From Thalassotalea euphylliae (GTDB lineage Bacteria; Pseudomonadota; Gammaproteobacteria; Enterobacterales; Alteromonadaceae): a DNA stretch of 64,000 bases. The stretch spans positions 4,402,001-4,466,000 of the forward strand of contig NZ_QUOU01000001.1 in NCBI RefSeq assembly GCF_003390335.1, in the 5' to 3' direction. Position 1 is the first letter of the stretch; the number at the start of each line of letters is the position of its first letter. The notes beneath the pieces are model-generated. The model did not search any database. It saw nothing but the letters and a program-made list of their open reading frames with translations, and was not told the DNA's origin. Below are positions 8,942 through 18,242 of the stretch, one piece after another. Made by a program: the position numbers and the translations under genes.

Positions 8942-11176
8942 TTAGAAACTATATTGATAGCCAACAATCGCTTGTTGTGGTTTTGTTGGACGTGCACCAA
9001 ATGGGCGACGACTCACAATTTCCTGTTCATCAAATACGTTATCTAGTTTTAAGTAAACACTACCATAATCACCAAAGTCGTAGCTAGCGGACATATCCAC
9101 AACCGTCAAGGATTCCGTAGTAACCCCCGATAACACGACACCGTCACCAGAAGCTTCTAACATCTCATCGATATAACGGGCAACTAAGCTCACTTCCCAG
9201 TCGTTACTGGCTAAGCCGAGGCTAACCGTTAGCTGATTTTCCGGTAAGTAAGGTAGTGCGTCCCCTTCCTCAACAGTACCCCACATTGGGAAGTCTGAAA
9301 CAAAACTGGTATCAAATTCACCGTCTGTGTAGGTGTAGGTAACAGACGTTGGAATATCAAAGCCCCAGTCAGTTGCAAAGGTGTGTGAGGCCGCAAACTC
9401 TAGCCCCAGAACACTGGCTTCACCACTGTTAAACTCGGCATCTAAGTTACCGCCACAAGCTGATGCTGCTGAGAATGAACAACTTTCTTTTAGGCTGTCG
9501 AAGTCGTTGAAAAACACAACGGCTTCAAGCTGAGAGTTGCCATTGTGGAAACGGGTACCAATTTCATAGTTAACGCTGTTTTCAATATCCACTTCCGGGC
9601 TTTCTTGTGGGCGCGTCGGTACAAAACCTTCGTGCACACCGGCAAAGAAACCTAATTCGCTAGAGTATTTGTAGAACACGCTGGCACTTGGCAACCAAAT
9701 TCTCGAATCTTTGTTCAAGTAGTCACCTTCACGGCCCGCGGCTTCATTTTGATATTCAGAATCAATAAACTCACCGCGCATACCTAAGGTAAACTCAAAG
9801 TCACTCACGTAAATGGTATCTTTTAAAAATACCGCCAGTGCTTCACTGGTTTCGCGGTTACTGGTTGTAGCGACTTGTGGCGAACCATCAGAGACTAAAT
9901 TGCCAGCGCGCATAAAGAATGCGTCTTCGGTGTGACGACGACGAATTTGGTCTTTGTGAAAGCGAACACCTGCGTTCAGTTGGTGCTTATAGCCCGCTAG
10001 TTCAAAGTTGTAGTAAAGCTCAGATTGAATACCTTGCGAGTAAAATTCGCGATAGTTATCCCCCACTAATAGCTTTTCAAATTCCTGCACTGAGTCTTGC
10101 TCGCCAGTCAAGATTTGATAAAAACGAGCGTTCACTTCATCTTCAGGGTTAGCTAAGATCTCTTGCAAGTCGCGATTAACTAAGCCACCTTTGAAGCGAT
10201 TCAGTTTGAACCAAGAGCGATCAAAATCGTTGTGATAAACACGTGTCGTGACATCAAAGGTGTCGTTGCCGATAAAGTGGGTAAACATAAACTGCTTGTG
10301 TTCCCAGTCCATCAATGCCAATTGGTCGGCAGCGTAACGTCGATTCGGGTTCTTAGCAAAATCTGCGTCGGTTAAGCCCAAGTACGTTTCGTCTGACTCT
10401 TCATCAGCATAAGCCAGCTTCAATTCAACCACTTGGCTGTAACCACCGCCGGAAAGATCGTAGTTAAACTTGACCATGATATCGTTTTTTTCAAAACCGG
10501 TATCACCGCCACCATCAAGCTCTTTGTAGCCATCAGAGCGCAAATGCACGCCTTCAACCACATAACCAAAGTCGCCATTCGTGCTACCAAAATAAGCTTT
10601 TGCGCGGCCAAAACCGTCGCTACCCGCCGCTAAGTCAATCGAGCCTTCTTTGGCCTGAGGTACTTGGCGGGTAACTAAGTTAATCGCACCGGCAACAGTA
10701 TTTGGGCCATATTTAGTGGCTGCGGGGCCTTTCGACACTTCGACCGAGGTCACTTTACTCATCATCGGGAAGTAATATGCCGCTGGCGCTGAATAAGGTG
10801 CTGGGCCGATCAGAATGCCGTCTTCCATCACCGTAATTTTCTGGCTACGCTCAGGTGTCGCGCCACGAAAACCAATGTTAGGACGTAAACCAAAACCGTC
10901 TTCTTCGCGAATATTTACGCCAGGTACGCTGTAAAGTACACGGTTAATATCGTTGAACTTGAATTTTTCTAACTGAGCTTCACCAATTACCGTGGTTGAA
11001 CCTGGCTCGGTCCGCAAGCTATTGTCATTACCTAAAATTTGAATGCGCTCGTAATATTCAGCAGGCTTTTCATCATCTGGTGTCTCATCAGCAAATACCG
11101 GCGAGACAACCGCAGCAATGGCGAGCGCTAGGCTCGTTTTTCTTATCGCTTTTTTATACGTCATTGTTGCCATCAT
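8942..11176 (-). CDS. TonB-dependent receptor, FecA-like
   Basis: Outer-membrane barrel that imports an iron-bearing substrate using TonB energy. A signal peptide (cleavage near PVFA-DE) is followed by a TonB-box-like ERIQIL, a plug domain with VPGVNIREEDGFGLRP and RGATPERSQKITVMEDG as in the ferric dicitrate receptor group, then a long barrel ending in the C-terminal Phe required for assembly. At 744 residues it is of normal size. It starts 2 bases after the imelysin-like gene stop, so the two are translationally linked. An iron-citrate-like substrate is inferred from the plug type and neighbours. Confidence 0.92.
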   Translation of the reverse strand: MMATMTYKKAIRKTSLALAIAAVVSPVFADETPDDEKPAEYYERIQILGNDNSLRTEPGSTTVIGEAQLEKFKFNDINRVLYSVPGVNIREEDGFGLRPNIGFRGATPERSQKITVMEDGILIGPAPYSAPAAYYFPMMSKVTSVEVSKGPAATKYGPNTVAGAINLVTRQVPQAKEGSIDLAAGSDGFGRAKAYFGSTNGDFGYVVEGVHLRSDGYKELDGGGDTGFEKNDIMVKFNYDLSGGGYSQVVELKLAYADEESDETYLGLTDADFAKNPNRRYAADQLALMDWEHKQFMFTHFIGNDTFDVTTRVYHNDFDRSWFKLNRFKGGLVNRDLQEILANPEDEVNARFYQILTGEQDSVQEFEKLLVGDNYREFYSQGIQSELYYNFELAGYKHQLNAGVRFHKDQIRRRHTEDAFFMRAGNLVSDGSPQVATTSNRETSEALAVFLKDTIYVSDFEFTLGMRGEFIDSEYQNEAAGREGDYLNKDSRIWLPSASVFYKYSSELGFFAGVHEGFVPTRPQESPEVDIENSVNYEIGTRFHNGNSQLEAVVFFNDFDSLKESCSFSAASACGGNLDAEFNSGEASVLGLEFAASHTFATDWGFDIPTSVTYTYTDGEFDTSFVSDFPMWGTVEEGDALPYLPENQLTVSLGLASNDWEVSLVARYIDEMLEASGDGVVLSGVTTESLTVVDMSASYDFGDYGSVYLKLDNVFDEQEIVSRRPFGARPTKPQQAIVGYQYSF

Positions 11177-11178
11177 GA

Positions 11179-12468
11179 TTAATCGTTATCTCCCGCAGAA
11201 GTTACTGGTAGTTCAAGTGCTAAGCTGTTGATAAAGTCTACTTTTAGCGTGTCAGTTACCGCTTTTACGCGCGCGTGGCTTGCTGTCACTTGTGCTTCAT
11301 TGTCAGTCAGTGTTTGCGCTAACGTTTGCTGATACGCTTGAATATCACTGATTGCCGTTTCAACGTCCGCAGTCATCGTTGTTGCCGTCGCGGCATCACC
11401 TTGATCAATTAAAAAGTCAGTAAAGCCAATGCCTTCACCGCCAGTTAATAGCTTTTGGAAAGCTACCAAGTTGTTTTCAATATTGTCTAGCGAATTATTG
11501 GCGTACACGGATTCAACCGCTTCTGGGCAAGCCTCTGCGCCACAGACATTGGCAAATAAGCCGAGCGGAGCAGCGAGCTTGTTGTCTTTGCTTGCCGTGT
11601 CGATGTAGAACATTGCGTCGCTGATGCGATTAATGGCTTCAAGTTCAGTACCGAACTGATTGCCAGCGGAGCCTGCTTGCTTTAATTCAACCGCAAAGCC
11701 ATTGTCGCCATCCCATGCAGCAACAAGTTCTTGTGCGCTCGTATTCAAGTCTCTGGCCACTTCACCAGCGAATAAACAACGTGCTTCTTTGCGCGCTTGC
11801 TCAGTTTCGCTGTTCCAACCTTGTGGCTGAGCACCAACGGTACAGCTGTGGTCTAGGTTGTCGTTAAACAGCAAATACTCAAGTGCCGCTAAGCCTCTGC
11901 GGCTGGCAGCGCGATTGGCGATGTTGTATGGCTGTCCATTAATTTCACCAGTGCGGAAGTTGATCACTTCAAAATCAACGTTACATGAACTTGCCAGTGG
12001 CCAAGCGTAAATTTTATTACGCAAAAATCCGCTGTTGCCGATCAGTGGCCCAACTTGCATGACCTCGGCTTGCTGCCAAACATTCATGCTGCTACGCCAA
12101 CTTGCTTGTGCTGCCATTCGCGCCGTATTGACTTGCTCACTCGTTGCATTGCCCTGTCCTGCTGCGATTTCCTGCTGACAGTAACCGGCTACGGCTTGCA
12201 TTTGATCGCCAGTGACTTGCACAAATTGCTCAAATGTTGGGCTGATCACGTTGTCCGCAAGGTTTGTTAACAAAGCGCGCTGCTCAAAGCTCGGGGTGGG
12301 TGTTGTTGGCGGTGTCGTAGGTGGCGTTGTTGGTGGTGTTGGCGCGGGTGTTGAACCGCTATTAAAATCAGGGCCTGCATTACTACTGGTGCTTTCGCCA
12401 CAAGCACTTAAAACAAGCGCACTGGCGATGGCAAGAGGTAATAACGCGCGTTTAGTATTAACCGACAT
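11179..12468 (-). CDS. Imelysin-like (peptidase M75-type) lipoprotein
   Basis: A periplasmic lipoprotein of the imelysin superfamily, which is associated with iron uptake. The signal peptide ends in the lipobox LSAC, followed by a Pro/Thr-rich linker made of PPTTP repeats, then the helical imelysin domain. The family signature region reads RGLAALEYLLF: the Glu is kept, but the His of the GxHxxE motif is replaced by Ala, as in the imelysin-like group with no shown peptidase activity. I chose the ATG at 12468, preceded by AAGGTAG, over an upstream alternative. It lies between the DUF4856 gene and the TonB receptor in one operon. Confidence 0.88.
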   Translation of the reverse strand: MSVNTKRALLPLAIASALVLSACGESTSSNAGPDFNSGSTPAPTPPTTPPTTPPTTPTPSFEQRALLTNLADNVISPTFEQFVQVTGDQMQAVAGYCQQEIAAGQGNATSEQVNTARMAAQASWRSSMNVWQQAEVMQVGPLIGNSGFLRNKIYAWPLASSCNVDFEVINFRTGEINGQPYNIANRAASRRGLAALEYLLFNDNLDHSCTVGAQPQGWNSETEQARKEARCLFAGEVARDLNTSAQELVAAWDGDNGFAVELKQAGSAGNQFGTELEAINRISDAMFYIDTASKDNKLAAPLGLFANVCGAEACPEAVESVYANNSLDNIENNLVAFQKLLTGGEGIGFTDFLIDQGDAATATTMTADVETAISDIQAYQQTLAQTLTDNEAQVTASHARVKAVTDTLKVDFINSLALELPVTSAGDND

Positions 12469-12547
12469 ATGTCTACCTTTTTGTATGTTACCACTCGTTT
12501 CTATCGCCACTGAGATCTAACAAATTTGCCGGCAATAAAAACAAAAC

Positions 12548-12575
12548 AAGCCTTGGACCCGAAAGTCCAAGGCTT
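12548..12575 (-). terminator. Intercistronic terminator between DUF4856 and imelysin genes
   Basis: A perfect 11-bp stem (12548-12558 with 12565-12575) with a 6-base loop is followed on the minus strand by GTTTTGTTTTT. It lies 32 bases past the DUF4856 stop and about 80 bases before the imelysin start. A leaky terminator here would lower expression of the downstream genes relative to the first gene. Confidence 0.85.
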
Positions 12576-12607
12576 CAATTAGCTTAACCTATTGATTACT
12601 TTTTAAA

Positions 12608-14422
12608 TTACCAGTTCTCAACATTTTCAGCATCAAATTCATAAGCCGCTTGGAAAATAGCGCGAGCTTTGTCTAAGTCAGCAATGTAAGCGTTAACCGC
12701 TGTCATATCAGCCGAGCCGGTAGGCAATAATACTGGCTTGATACCCATGTAGTTGTGAATTTCAGCAAACTGCGCAGCTGTTAATGGTGAACGCTTGTTA
12801 AATTGTAAACCAATCGCAAAACCTTTCATTTCTGAGAAGTGCTTAGCAACATCAGCAGAGTTGTAATCCGCTGTACCTGATTTTTCTAGATCATCAGTTA
12901 CGTCATTAATGTAGTGAACAACAGTCGCTGCGATTGCTTTTTCCCATGCCATCACCGCTTGGTCACGGTACGTTTCGATCATGGTTTGTTGTTCGTCGCT
13001 GATCGTTGTGTTGGTACGCATAATTTCACGTGCGGCAATAAACGCTTCCATCGCGTCTTTGGTGAAATCGGTTGGCATCGAGTTATCAACTGAACCGCGG
13101 TCACGCTTAGCGGCATTTACTGAAGCACTGAAGTTGTACTCAGAGCGCAAATCAATCGTGCCATTTTCATCAGTGTCGTGCTTACCTTGGTAGTCATCAC
13201 GACCGCCTTTTTTCGCAATTTCGTCATCTGAGTACTCGATGTAATCACGCGCCGCACCGAAGTAACCGAAACCTTCATCGTAACCGTGCTCTAGTAACGA
13301 ATCTGTCGCGCCAGCGCTGCGTGCTTCTGTGTTATCGCGATCTTGGCCGATACCTTCGTCTAAGTAATCGTCAGTACCTTGCGAGAAGTTAACACCCATT
13401 AATAGGAATTTTTGGATAAGCTGCTTTAAGTCAGTACCGTCAGTGTTGATGTAAACCGTATTCACAACTTCACCCGTTGCTTCATCACGGCGAAGGTCAT
13501 CATTTAACTGAACTTCCGCGTTATCCGCTAGTTGCTTGAAGAACTCAGCGACTAGCTTGGTTGGTGTCATACCGTCAGTCCAACCCACAAAGCTTGAACC
13601 ATCGTTCCAGTCTTTGTGCATGCGCGACGCATCGTTACCCGCGAGCTTGCCACGTAAGTCTTTATGACTACCTGAAATGGCACCTACTGTTGCTTGCTCT
13701 GCATCGTCGATAAAGCTAATTTGTAAGCCAGCACCCGTATTGGCTTGGTTAGTGTCGTAATCATATAACGTGTATGCTTGGCCTAAGTCATCTGTCGCTG
13801 ACGTATCTACACCATCACCAACTTTGCCTAAATGGAAGAAAGAGTAAAGCTTGTTGATAACGTCTTGACGTGTTCTTAATGGGCCATTAGTGGCATCTAG
13901 GTCGGTTTGTAAACTATTGGCAATGTAGTAGTTAAGCTGCGCGATTTGCGCTTGGCGAGCCGTTTGGCCGCCGTAGTTAACACCTGATGCATCACTGACA
14001 AACTTACTGTCAAATTTGTAAGCGTCTAATACATCGTTAACATTAACCGTTAAGTCTTTTGAAAAAGTCTCGCCATCAGCATCGGCAACAGTAACATTCA
14101 CTGTCATTGTTTTTGCCTGCTCGTAGTTAGCCGCGTAGCCAGCAGCAAGTTTCAAATCGTCACCATCAACGGCGAACATGTCGCTGTCTACTGTGAATGT
14201 CATCGCGCCACCTTCAGCGTCAGTTGCTGAAAGCTTACCGACAACGGCGCCAGCTGAGTTCTCATCAACACTGCTGTTGTCAATCGCGATATCAGTTGGT
14301 GCTGTGTTAGGTGTTGGTGCAGGAGTTACTGGATCTGTATTGTCAGACCCGCCGCTGCTACCGCCACAGGCAGAAAGCGTTAACGAAGCCAAAATAGCTG
14401 TAGTTAGAAGAGACTTTTTCAT
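12608..14422 (-). CDS. DUF4856 lipoprotein with N-terminal cadherin-like domain
   Basis: A lipoprotein with lipobox LSAC and a Gly/Ser then Thr/Pro linker. Residues about 40-130 resemble a cadherin-type repeat (NTAPTDIAI, SVDENSAG, ATDAEGG, VADADGE motifs), and residues about 135-604 match the DUF4856 domain, which is found next to imelysin-like proteins and TonB receptors in marine bacteria. The role is probably cell-surface iron handling, inferred from this constant association. It is the first gene of the operon, with a candidate Fur box about 115 bases upstream and a terminator just after it. Confidence 0.85.
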   Translation of the reverse strand: MKKSLLTTAILASLTLSACGGSSGGSDNTDPVTPAPTPNTAPTDIAIDNSSVDENSAGAVVGKLSATDAEGGAMTFTVDSDMFAVDGDDLKLAAGYAANYEQAKTMTVNVTVADADGETFSKDLTVNVNDVLDAYKFDSKFVSDASGVNYGGQTARQAQIAQLNYYIANSLQTDLDATNGPLRTRQDVINKLYSFFHLGKVGDGVDTSATDDLGQAYTLYDYDTNQANTGAGLQISFIDDAEQATVGAISGSHKDLRGKLAGNDASRMHKDWNDGSSFVGWTDGMTPTKLVAEFFKQLADNAEVQLNDDLRRDEATGEVVNTVYINTDGTDLKQLIQKFLLMGVNFSQGTDDYLDEGIGQDRDNTEARSAGATDSLLEHGYDEGFGYFGAARDYIEYSDDEIAKKGGRDDYQGKHDTDENGTIDLRSEYNFSASVNAAKRDRGSVDNSMPTDFTKDAMEAFIAAREIMRTNTTISDEQQTMIETYRDQAVMAWEKAIAATVVHYINDVTDDLEKSGTADYNSADVAKHFSEMKGFAIGLQFNKRSPLTAAQFAEIHNYMGIKPVLLPTGSADMTAVNAYIADLDKARAIFQAAYEFDAENVENW

Positions 14423-14839
14423 TTTCTATATTAACCTTGTTGTTAGTTTTGAGCACATCCTGACTAGTTATAGAAGAGAAAATGCTCATGTGTAAAATTA
14501 TGTAAATTTTTTAAAGCATACTAGCACAAAGACAAATGCAAATGCGAATAAATATCATCTTATTTAGAATGAAATGTTTGGATTTATTTCACTTGGATCT
14601 CAATAATATTTCACTATAAAAAAATGTCATCAAAATGCCCCATATGATGGGCTTCACTATCAAAAGTGCAGACCACGCCAAAGCTACTCGTCCCTGAGTT
14701 GAGCGGCAGCATTGGCCGTGCGCATCAGATGGCGATTGTTCCACGCCAACTCTTGGCTAAACTTTATGGATAATTCCGTTTATGCTGATGGGGGATTGTT
14801 CGACTAACGCTAATTTACTGTAACACCAGCCAAGTAACA
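14423..14839. other. Intergenic region upstream of the iron operon
   Basis: Non-coding, AT-rich DNA between the DUF4856 start and the TrmH-type gene end. It holds the candidate Fur box at 14538-14556 and long A/T runs near 14505-14520. Nothing else is recognisable between 14640 and 14839. Confidence 0.6.
14538..14556. promoter_or_regulatory. Candidate Fur box
   Basis: Nineteen bases match the consensus GATAATGATAATCATTATC at 13 positions, counted by eye. The site lies about 115 bases upstream of the first gene of a TonB receptor/imelysin operon, which is where iron-dependent repression would be expected. It is a prediction from similarity and context only. Confidence 0.4.
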
Positions 14840-15304
14840 CTAGCCAAGCTTGGCAAGGCGGTCATACATCACCAGACTGCCTGCTACCGAGACATTTAAG
14901 CTGTAATCACCCGGTAATTGAATCAACCGATGACACTTAGCCAGCGCTTGTGGAGGTAGACCCGACTGTTCATTACCGAGTAAATAAACGCAACGATGGG
15001 GATGTTCAAAGCCAATAATATCGTGAGCTTGTTCGTCTAACTCGACCCCAATAAGCGGAGTGTCGTACGGTAAATTAGCAAGTAAATCTTCAATAGTATC
15101 ATGATGATAAAGTGGAATTTTTTGCCAAGCATTAACCACATCTGTGGTTTGTTTCTTGTATTTTTTGTCAACCGTAAAAATAAATGAGGCGCCAAGAATA
15201 TAAGCAGAGCGCCAAAGGGTGCCAATGTTAATTTCATCAACATTATTCATAATGCCAATGCCAAAAAAGCCATTAGCAGCGTATGTTTGTTTTAAACGAG
15301 CCAT
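14840..15304 (-). CDS. TrmH/SpoU-family RNA 2'-O-methyltransferase
   Basis: A SPOUT-class enzyme predicted to methylate ribose 2'-OH in tRNA or rRNA with SAM. The three knot motifs are visible: NIGTLWRSAYILGA near residue 26, VYLLGNEQSGLP near residue 105, and LPGDYSLNVSVAGSLVMY near residue 129. At 154 residues it consists of the knot domain alone, as in TrmL-size members, but the target base cannot be told from the sequence. It stands as a single gene. Confidence 0.85.
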   Translation of the reverse strand: MARLKQTYAANGFFGIGIMNNVDEINIGTLWRSAYILGASFIFTVDKKYKKQTTDVVNAWQKIPLYHHDTIEDLLANLPYDTPLIGVELDEQAHDIIGFEHPHRCVYLLGNEQSGLPPQALAKCHRLIQLPGDYSLNVSVAGSLVMYDRLAKLG

Positions 15305-15435
15305 ATTTTTAAATGAGCCATAGGTTCAAGCGAGCCAAAATATTAAGTAAGCCAGCGTATTAAGTGAGTAAAAGTTTTATATAAACAGGCATTTTCATTG
15401 CACCCAAGTGTGAAGCCTGTCACACCCAGTTGCGG

Positions 15436-16602
15436 TTATTGTTTTTTCAATAAAATCCAGACGTCGGCATAATCAGGCAGGTGTTTATTCGCCGCATAAT
15501 AATCTTGCCAGCCGCGATAATTACCAGCGAGCAGATCGAGTTGGAACAAGTTATCGTCAAACGCGCCTCCTTCGTCGGCCAATACAGCTAGACGCGCTTC
15601 GTGTTTAGGCGGCAAACCGTTACGCTCAGTGTGATAACTCAGTAACATTAATTTACCTAGCCCTAATTGTTTGACGTTACCCGCTAAACTGACCTGTGGT
15701 TTAATCGCGATTTTATCAGGCAAGTCTTGACCATAACCCAAAATACTTGGCACTTCGGCAAAATACCAATAGCGCGCTTGTTCGCGTTTTCCAATGTGGT
15801 AATCGTAGGCAATACCATTGTTGCGATGCACATTGAAATAACGGGTTTTACCATCAACTTGCAACACACCTGTGCCCTGCAACAACACATCGTGCAAGGC
15901 TTCTTCTGAAACCCAAACCAAAGGCTTGGCTAACTTGCCTTTAAGTAGCGCACCTTCGATCACTTGTTGTCGCGTAAACTGATAGCGTGTGAGTTCAGCT
16001 TTTTTCGCCTCTGCCGCTCGTTTCGAAAGCCCTTGTTCATCATCCGGTAGCTGATAAAGCGCCTGATCGTAGCGGCCACTTTGCACGCTGCTGCCATCAA
16101 GCAGCTTAGCGTAGTACTTGGTTACAAATAATTGCTGCGCTGGGATATCATTGAGCAGTCGTGTTTTCACCTTATTCGTGCTGCTACTCGCAATGCGATC
16201 AGCGTTTTTTTTGTCTGGTAACCAGCGAATAAACTCGAAATTCGCTTTGACAAACTCGCTATTGTGCAGTCGGCTTTGTCGCCCTGCTCGCACGTCACTG
16301 CGATAGGTTTCACATAAAAACGCCAGTGTCTCGTTAACGCGCGCTAGCGACATATCATTGCCTATCACTGCACTGCCATCGTGCACCGCTTTGACATCGT
16401 CTGGGTGGTGTTTGATATAAGATTGTGTATTGGCTGCGACAGTACATAATTCACTGCCTTTAAAGCCAGAAAGCACACCAAATTCTGGCTCAGTCTCCAA
16501 TGCAAATGTTGCATTAGCCGAAACATTTAGCGAAGTAAACAAGCTCAGAAAAGTAGCTGAAGTAATGGCAGCGGTTAGCCGCTTAACAATGGAAAAGCGC
16601 AT
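15436..16602 (-). CDS. MltA/3D-domain-like periplasmic protein
   Basis: A secreted 388-residue protein (signal peptide cleaved near VSA-NA) that I place near the MltA lytic transglycosylases. The middle segment VLLQGTGVLQVDG, followed by NNGIAYDYHIG, resembles the MltA barrel entry, and the C-terminal ADEGGAFDDNLFQLDLLAG follows the spacing of the MltA/3D active-site strand, where an Asp is catalytic. Both key Asp positions appear kept. If correct, it would cleave peptidoglycan glycan strands to anhydro-muropeptides. There is no lipobox, unlike E. coli MltA. Overall similarity looks low, so the enzymatic role is inference. Confidence 0.6.
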   Translation of the reverse strand: MRFSIVKRLTAAITSATFLSLFTSLNVSANATFALETEPEFGVLSGFKGSELCTVAANTQSYIKHHPDDVKAVHDGSAVIGNDMSLARVNETLAFLCETYRSDVRAGRQSRLHNSEFVKANFEFIRWLPDKKNADRIASSSTNKVKTRLLNDIPAQQLFVTKYYAKLLDGSSVQSGRYDQALYQLPDDEQGLSKRAAEAKKAELTRYQFTRQQVIEGALLKGKLAKPLVWVSEEALHDVLLQGTGVLQVDGKTRYFNVHRNNGIAYDYHIGKREQARYWYFAEVPSILGYGQDLPDKIAIKPQVSLAGNVKQLGLGKLMLLSYHTERNGLPPKHEARLAVLADEGGAFDDNLFQLDLLAGNYRGWQDYYAANKHLPDYADVWILLKKQ

Positions 16603-16757
16603 TCACAAAATCGAAAAATCTTGGGGTATAGCTGGGATCTTACCAATATTTATGACTCGAATGACAGTAATAAACACCCTGTTACATTTCGACATTCATG
16701 TTAACGAAGGTCTTCGTTAAACTAGGTGCAGATGGATCATCAACCAAGGATATCAGG

Positions 16758-17312
16758 ATGAGTATTAGACAAAACACAACCTTATTAATGCGTAAAGTGC
16801 TTATTGGCGGCTCGCTTGCCGTGCTACTTGCCACTGCGCCTGTCAGTTTCGCACTGTCAAATAATAGTAACCTAGTCGCTATTGAAGATTATGAAAAAGA
16901 TGTCGAACAGGCAATTTCGCTGTACAAGAAAAAAGACTATGAAAAAGCCCTGCCTGCTTTAGAGGCGATGGCTAAACTTGGGGATAAAAAAGCTCAATAT
17001 ATGGTCGGTGTAATGTATCTAAGTAGCCAAGGGACACAACAAGACTTATTGAAAAGTTATGCTTGGCTGACCGTTGCCAATGAGCAAAAAACCAAAGCTT
17101 GGCAAAAACCTCTCAATTGGCTAGATGAAAACATAGATCCAAAATTTCTAAAAATCGCCTCCCAAGAAGCGGCAATGTATGTGGAAAAATATGGCGTCAA
17201 AGCACAAAAACTAAAATGTCGTCCGCTAAAGACGCTCGGCACGAACAGGTCAATTCATACCTGTGTGAAATCTGAGGTCAAACCTGGCTACTACCTCGCA
17301 AAAACCCAGTAA
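16758..17312 (+). CDS. Secreted Sel1-repeat protein
   Basis: A 184-residue exported protein with a signal peptide (hydrophobic VLIGGSLAVLLATAPVSFA). Residues about 50-115 hold Sel1/TPR-type helices: AISLYKKKDYEKALPALEAMAKLGDKKAQYMVG and the next repeat beginning SSQGTQQDLLKSYAWL. Such repeats bind protein partners, but no partner is known. I chose the ATG at 16758 because AAGGA and CAGG precede it; an upstream ATG at 16698 lacks a ribosome site and would bury the signal peptide. It is divergent from the MltA-like gene. Confidence 0.75.
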   Translation: MSIRQNTTLLMRKVLIGGSLAVLLATAPVSFALSNNSNLVAIEDYEKDVEQAISLYKKKDYEKALPALEAMAKLGDKKAQYMVGVMYLSSQGTQQDLLKSYAWLTVANEQKTKAWQKPLNWLDENIDPKFLKIASQEAAMYVEKYGVKAQKLKCRPLKTLGTNRSIHTCVKSEVKPGYYLAKTQ

Positions 17313-17361
17313 TACCCTAGCCTGCACCAAAGCAAGTAAAAGCACGTATATTTTAGCGGTG

Positions 17362-17389
17362 CATCACCACCTTATTAATGGTGGTGATG
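17362..17389. other. Stem-loop spanning the stop codon of the His-rich gene
   Basis: A perfect 10-bp stem (CATCACCACC with GGTGGTGATG) encloses the stop codon at 17375-17377. The 3' arm is made of the terminal His codons. There is no T-run after it on either strand, so it may slow RNases or aid termination rather than act as a classic terminator. Confidence 0.45.
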
Positions 17390-18157
17390 TGCGTGTGCAT
17401 TTGGGCTACCTGAAAACCCCTGATTGATCATTTTCGCTAAAAACGGATTGTTTTCATTATCCCCAACGTCGGCATAGTCAGTGGTTGGCAACGCATCCCA
17501 CACGGTAAATTGCTCAACAACTTTATCACCATACTCAATATCCACTAGCTGTAAACGGCTGGTTTGATGCGTCTGCTTATCTGTGACCACTAATGATTGC
17601 GGCAGTGCTAATGCTGGTAACCATTGCAGTTGAAATTCATGTGTTGCCGTAGCAAGCGTATAGTGTTCGAGGCGCTGGCAGCCAGCACCTGAGGCTTTTT
17701 GATGACTCATACTTGCAAGCAATGCGTGATCAACGAGCGTACGCACATAATGCCACTGCTGTTGGGCTTTAAGTTCATCTGCCTGATATTCAATACCTTG
17801 CTGATATCGCTCAAAGACACGTGTCAGTTGTTGTTGCTTGTGGCGATTGAGGTACCAGATATTAGCGACTTTTTGTTCAGGGTTGTAATGAGCAACGCGA
17901 TTACCTTTACGCAATAACGTGAGCTGTTGAACTGTGCTTTTTTGCTGTTGAGCCTGATTGTGATTATGGTTAGGGTTGTGAGTAGCTATGTTCGCATGCT
18001 CATGGTGCTCCCCAAATGTCTGCTCATAATGAGCAATCAATTGCTCGGCCTGACAGCGCTTTGGGCTAGCATTCGAGATTGACTGTTGGTGTGCAAATGC
18101 CGCTAGCTGAGTACTGGCGACAAGCAAACAAAGAGTGACGGTTTTCTTGATATTCAT
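17375..18157 (-). CDS. Histidine-rich periplasmic protein next to alkaline phosphatases
   Basis: A 260-residue protein of no family I recognise. It has a signal peptide (about residues 1-22), a His/Asn/Gln-rich stretch at about 50-72 (HHEH, HNPNHNHN), and ends in HAHHHH. These clusters suggest binding of Zn, Ni or Cu in the periplasm. It is the third gene behind two alkaline phosphatases, which need Zn and Mg, so a metal-supply role is plausible but is inference only. A stem-loop directly precedes its ATG and no free ribosome site is visible. Confidence 0.7.
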   Translation of the reverse strand: MNIKKTVTLCLLVASTQLAAFAHQQSISNASPKRCQAEQLIAHYEQTFGEHHEHANIATHNPNHNHNQAQQQKSTVQQLTLLRKGNRVAHYNPEQKVANIWYLNRHKQQQLTRVFERYQQGIEYQADELKAQQQWHYVRTLVDHALLASMSHQKASGAGCQRLEHYTLATATHEFQLQWLPALALPQSLVVTDKQTHQTSRLQLVDIEYGDKVVEQFTVWDALPTTDYADVGDNENNPFLAKMINQGFSGSPNAHAHHHH

Positions 18158-18165
18158 AATAATTG

Positions 18166-18188
18166 CGGGAGGCGAAGCTCGCCTCCCG
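18166..18188. other. GC-rich stem-loop just upstream of the His-rich gene
   Basis: CGGGAGGCGA at 18166-18175 pairs perfectly with 18179-18188 across a 3-base loop. On the minus strand the hairpin ends 8 bases before the ATG at 18157 and has no T-run behind it. It lies in the leader between the alkaline phosphatase and the His-rich gene, so it may protect the upstream message or control translation. Confidence 0.6.
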
Positions 18189-18242
18189 TATCCTTTTATT
18201 TTGCTTTTACATTAATTTTGTATAGCTGAGCGAGCTGACAGC

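Noticed and set aside
12212..12520. A plus-strand ORF opposite the imelysin lipoprotein signal region
   Set aside because: The Gly/Val-rich run is the antisense of the Pro/Thr linker, and there is no ribosome site or domain.
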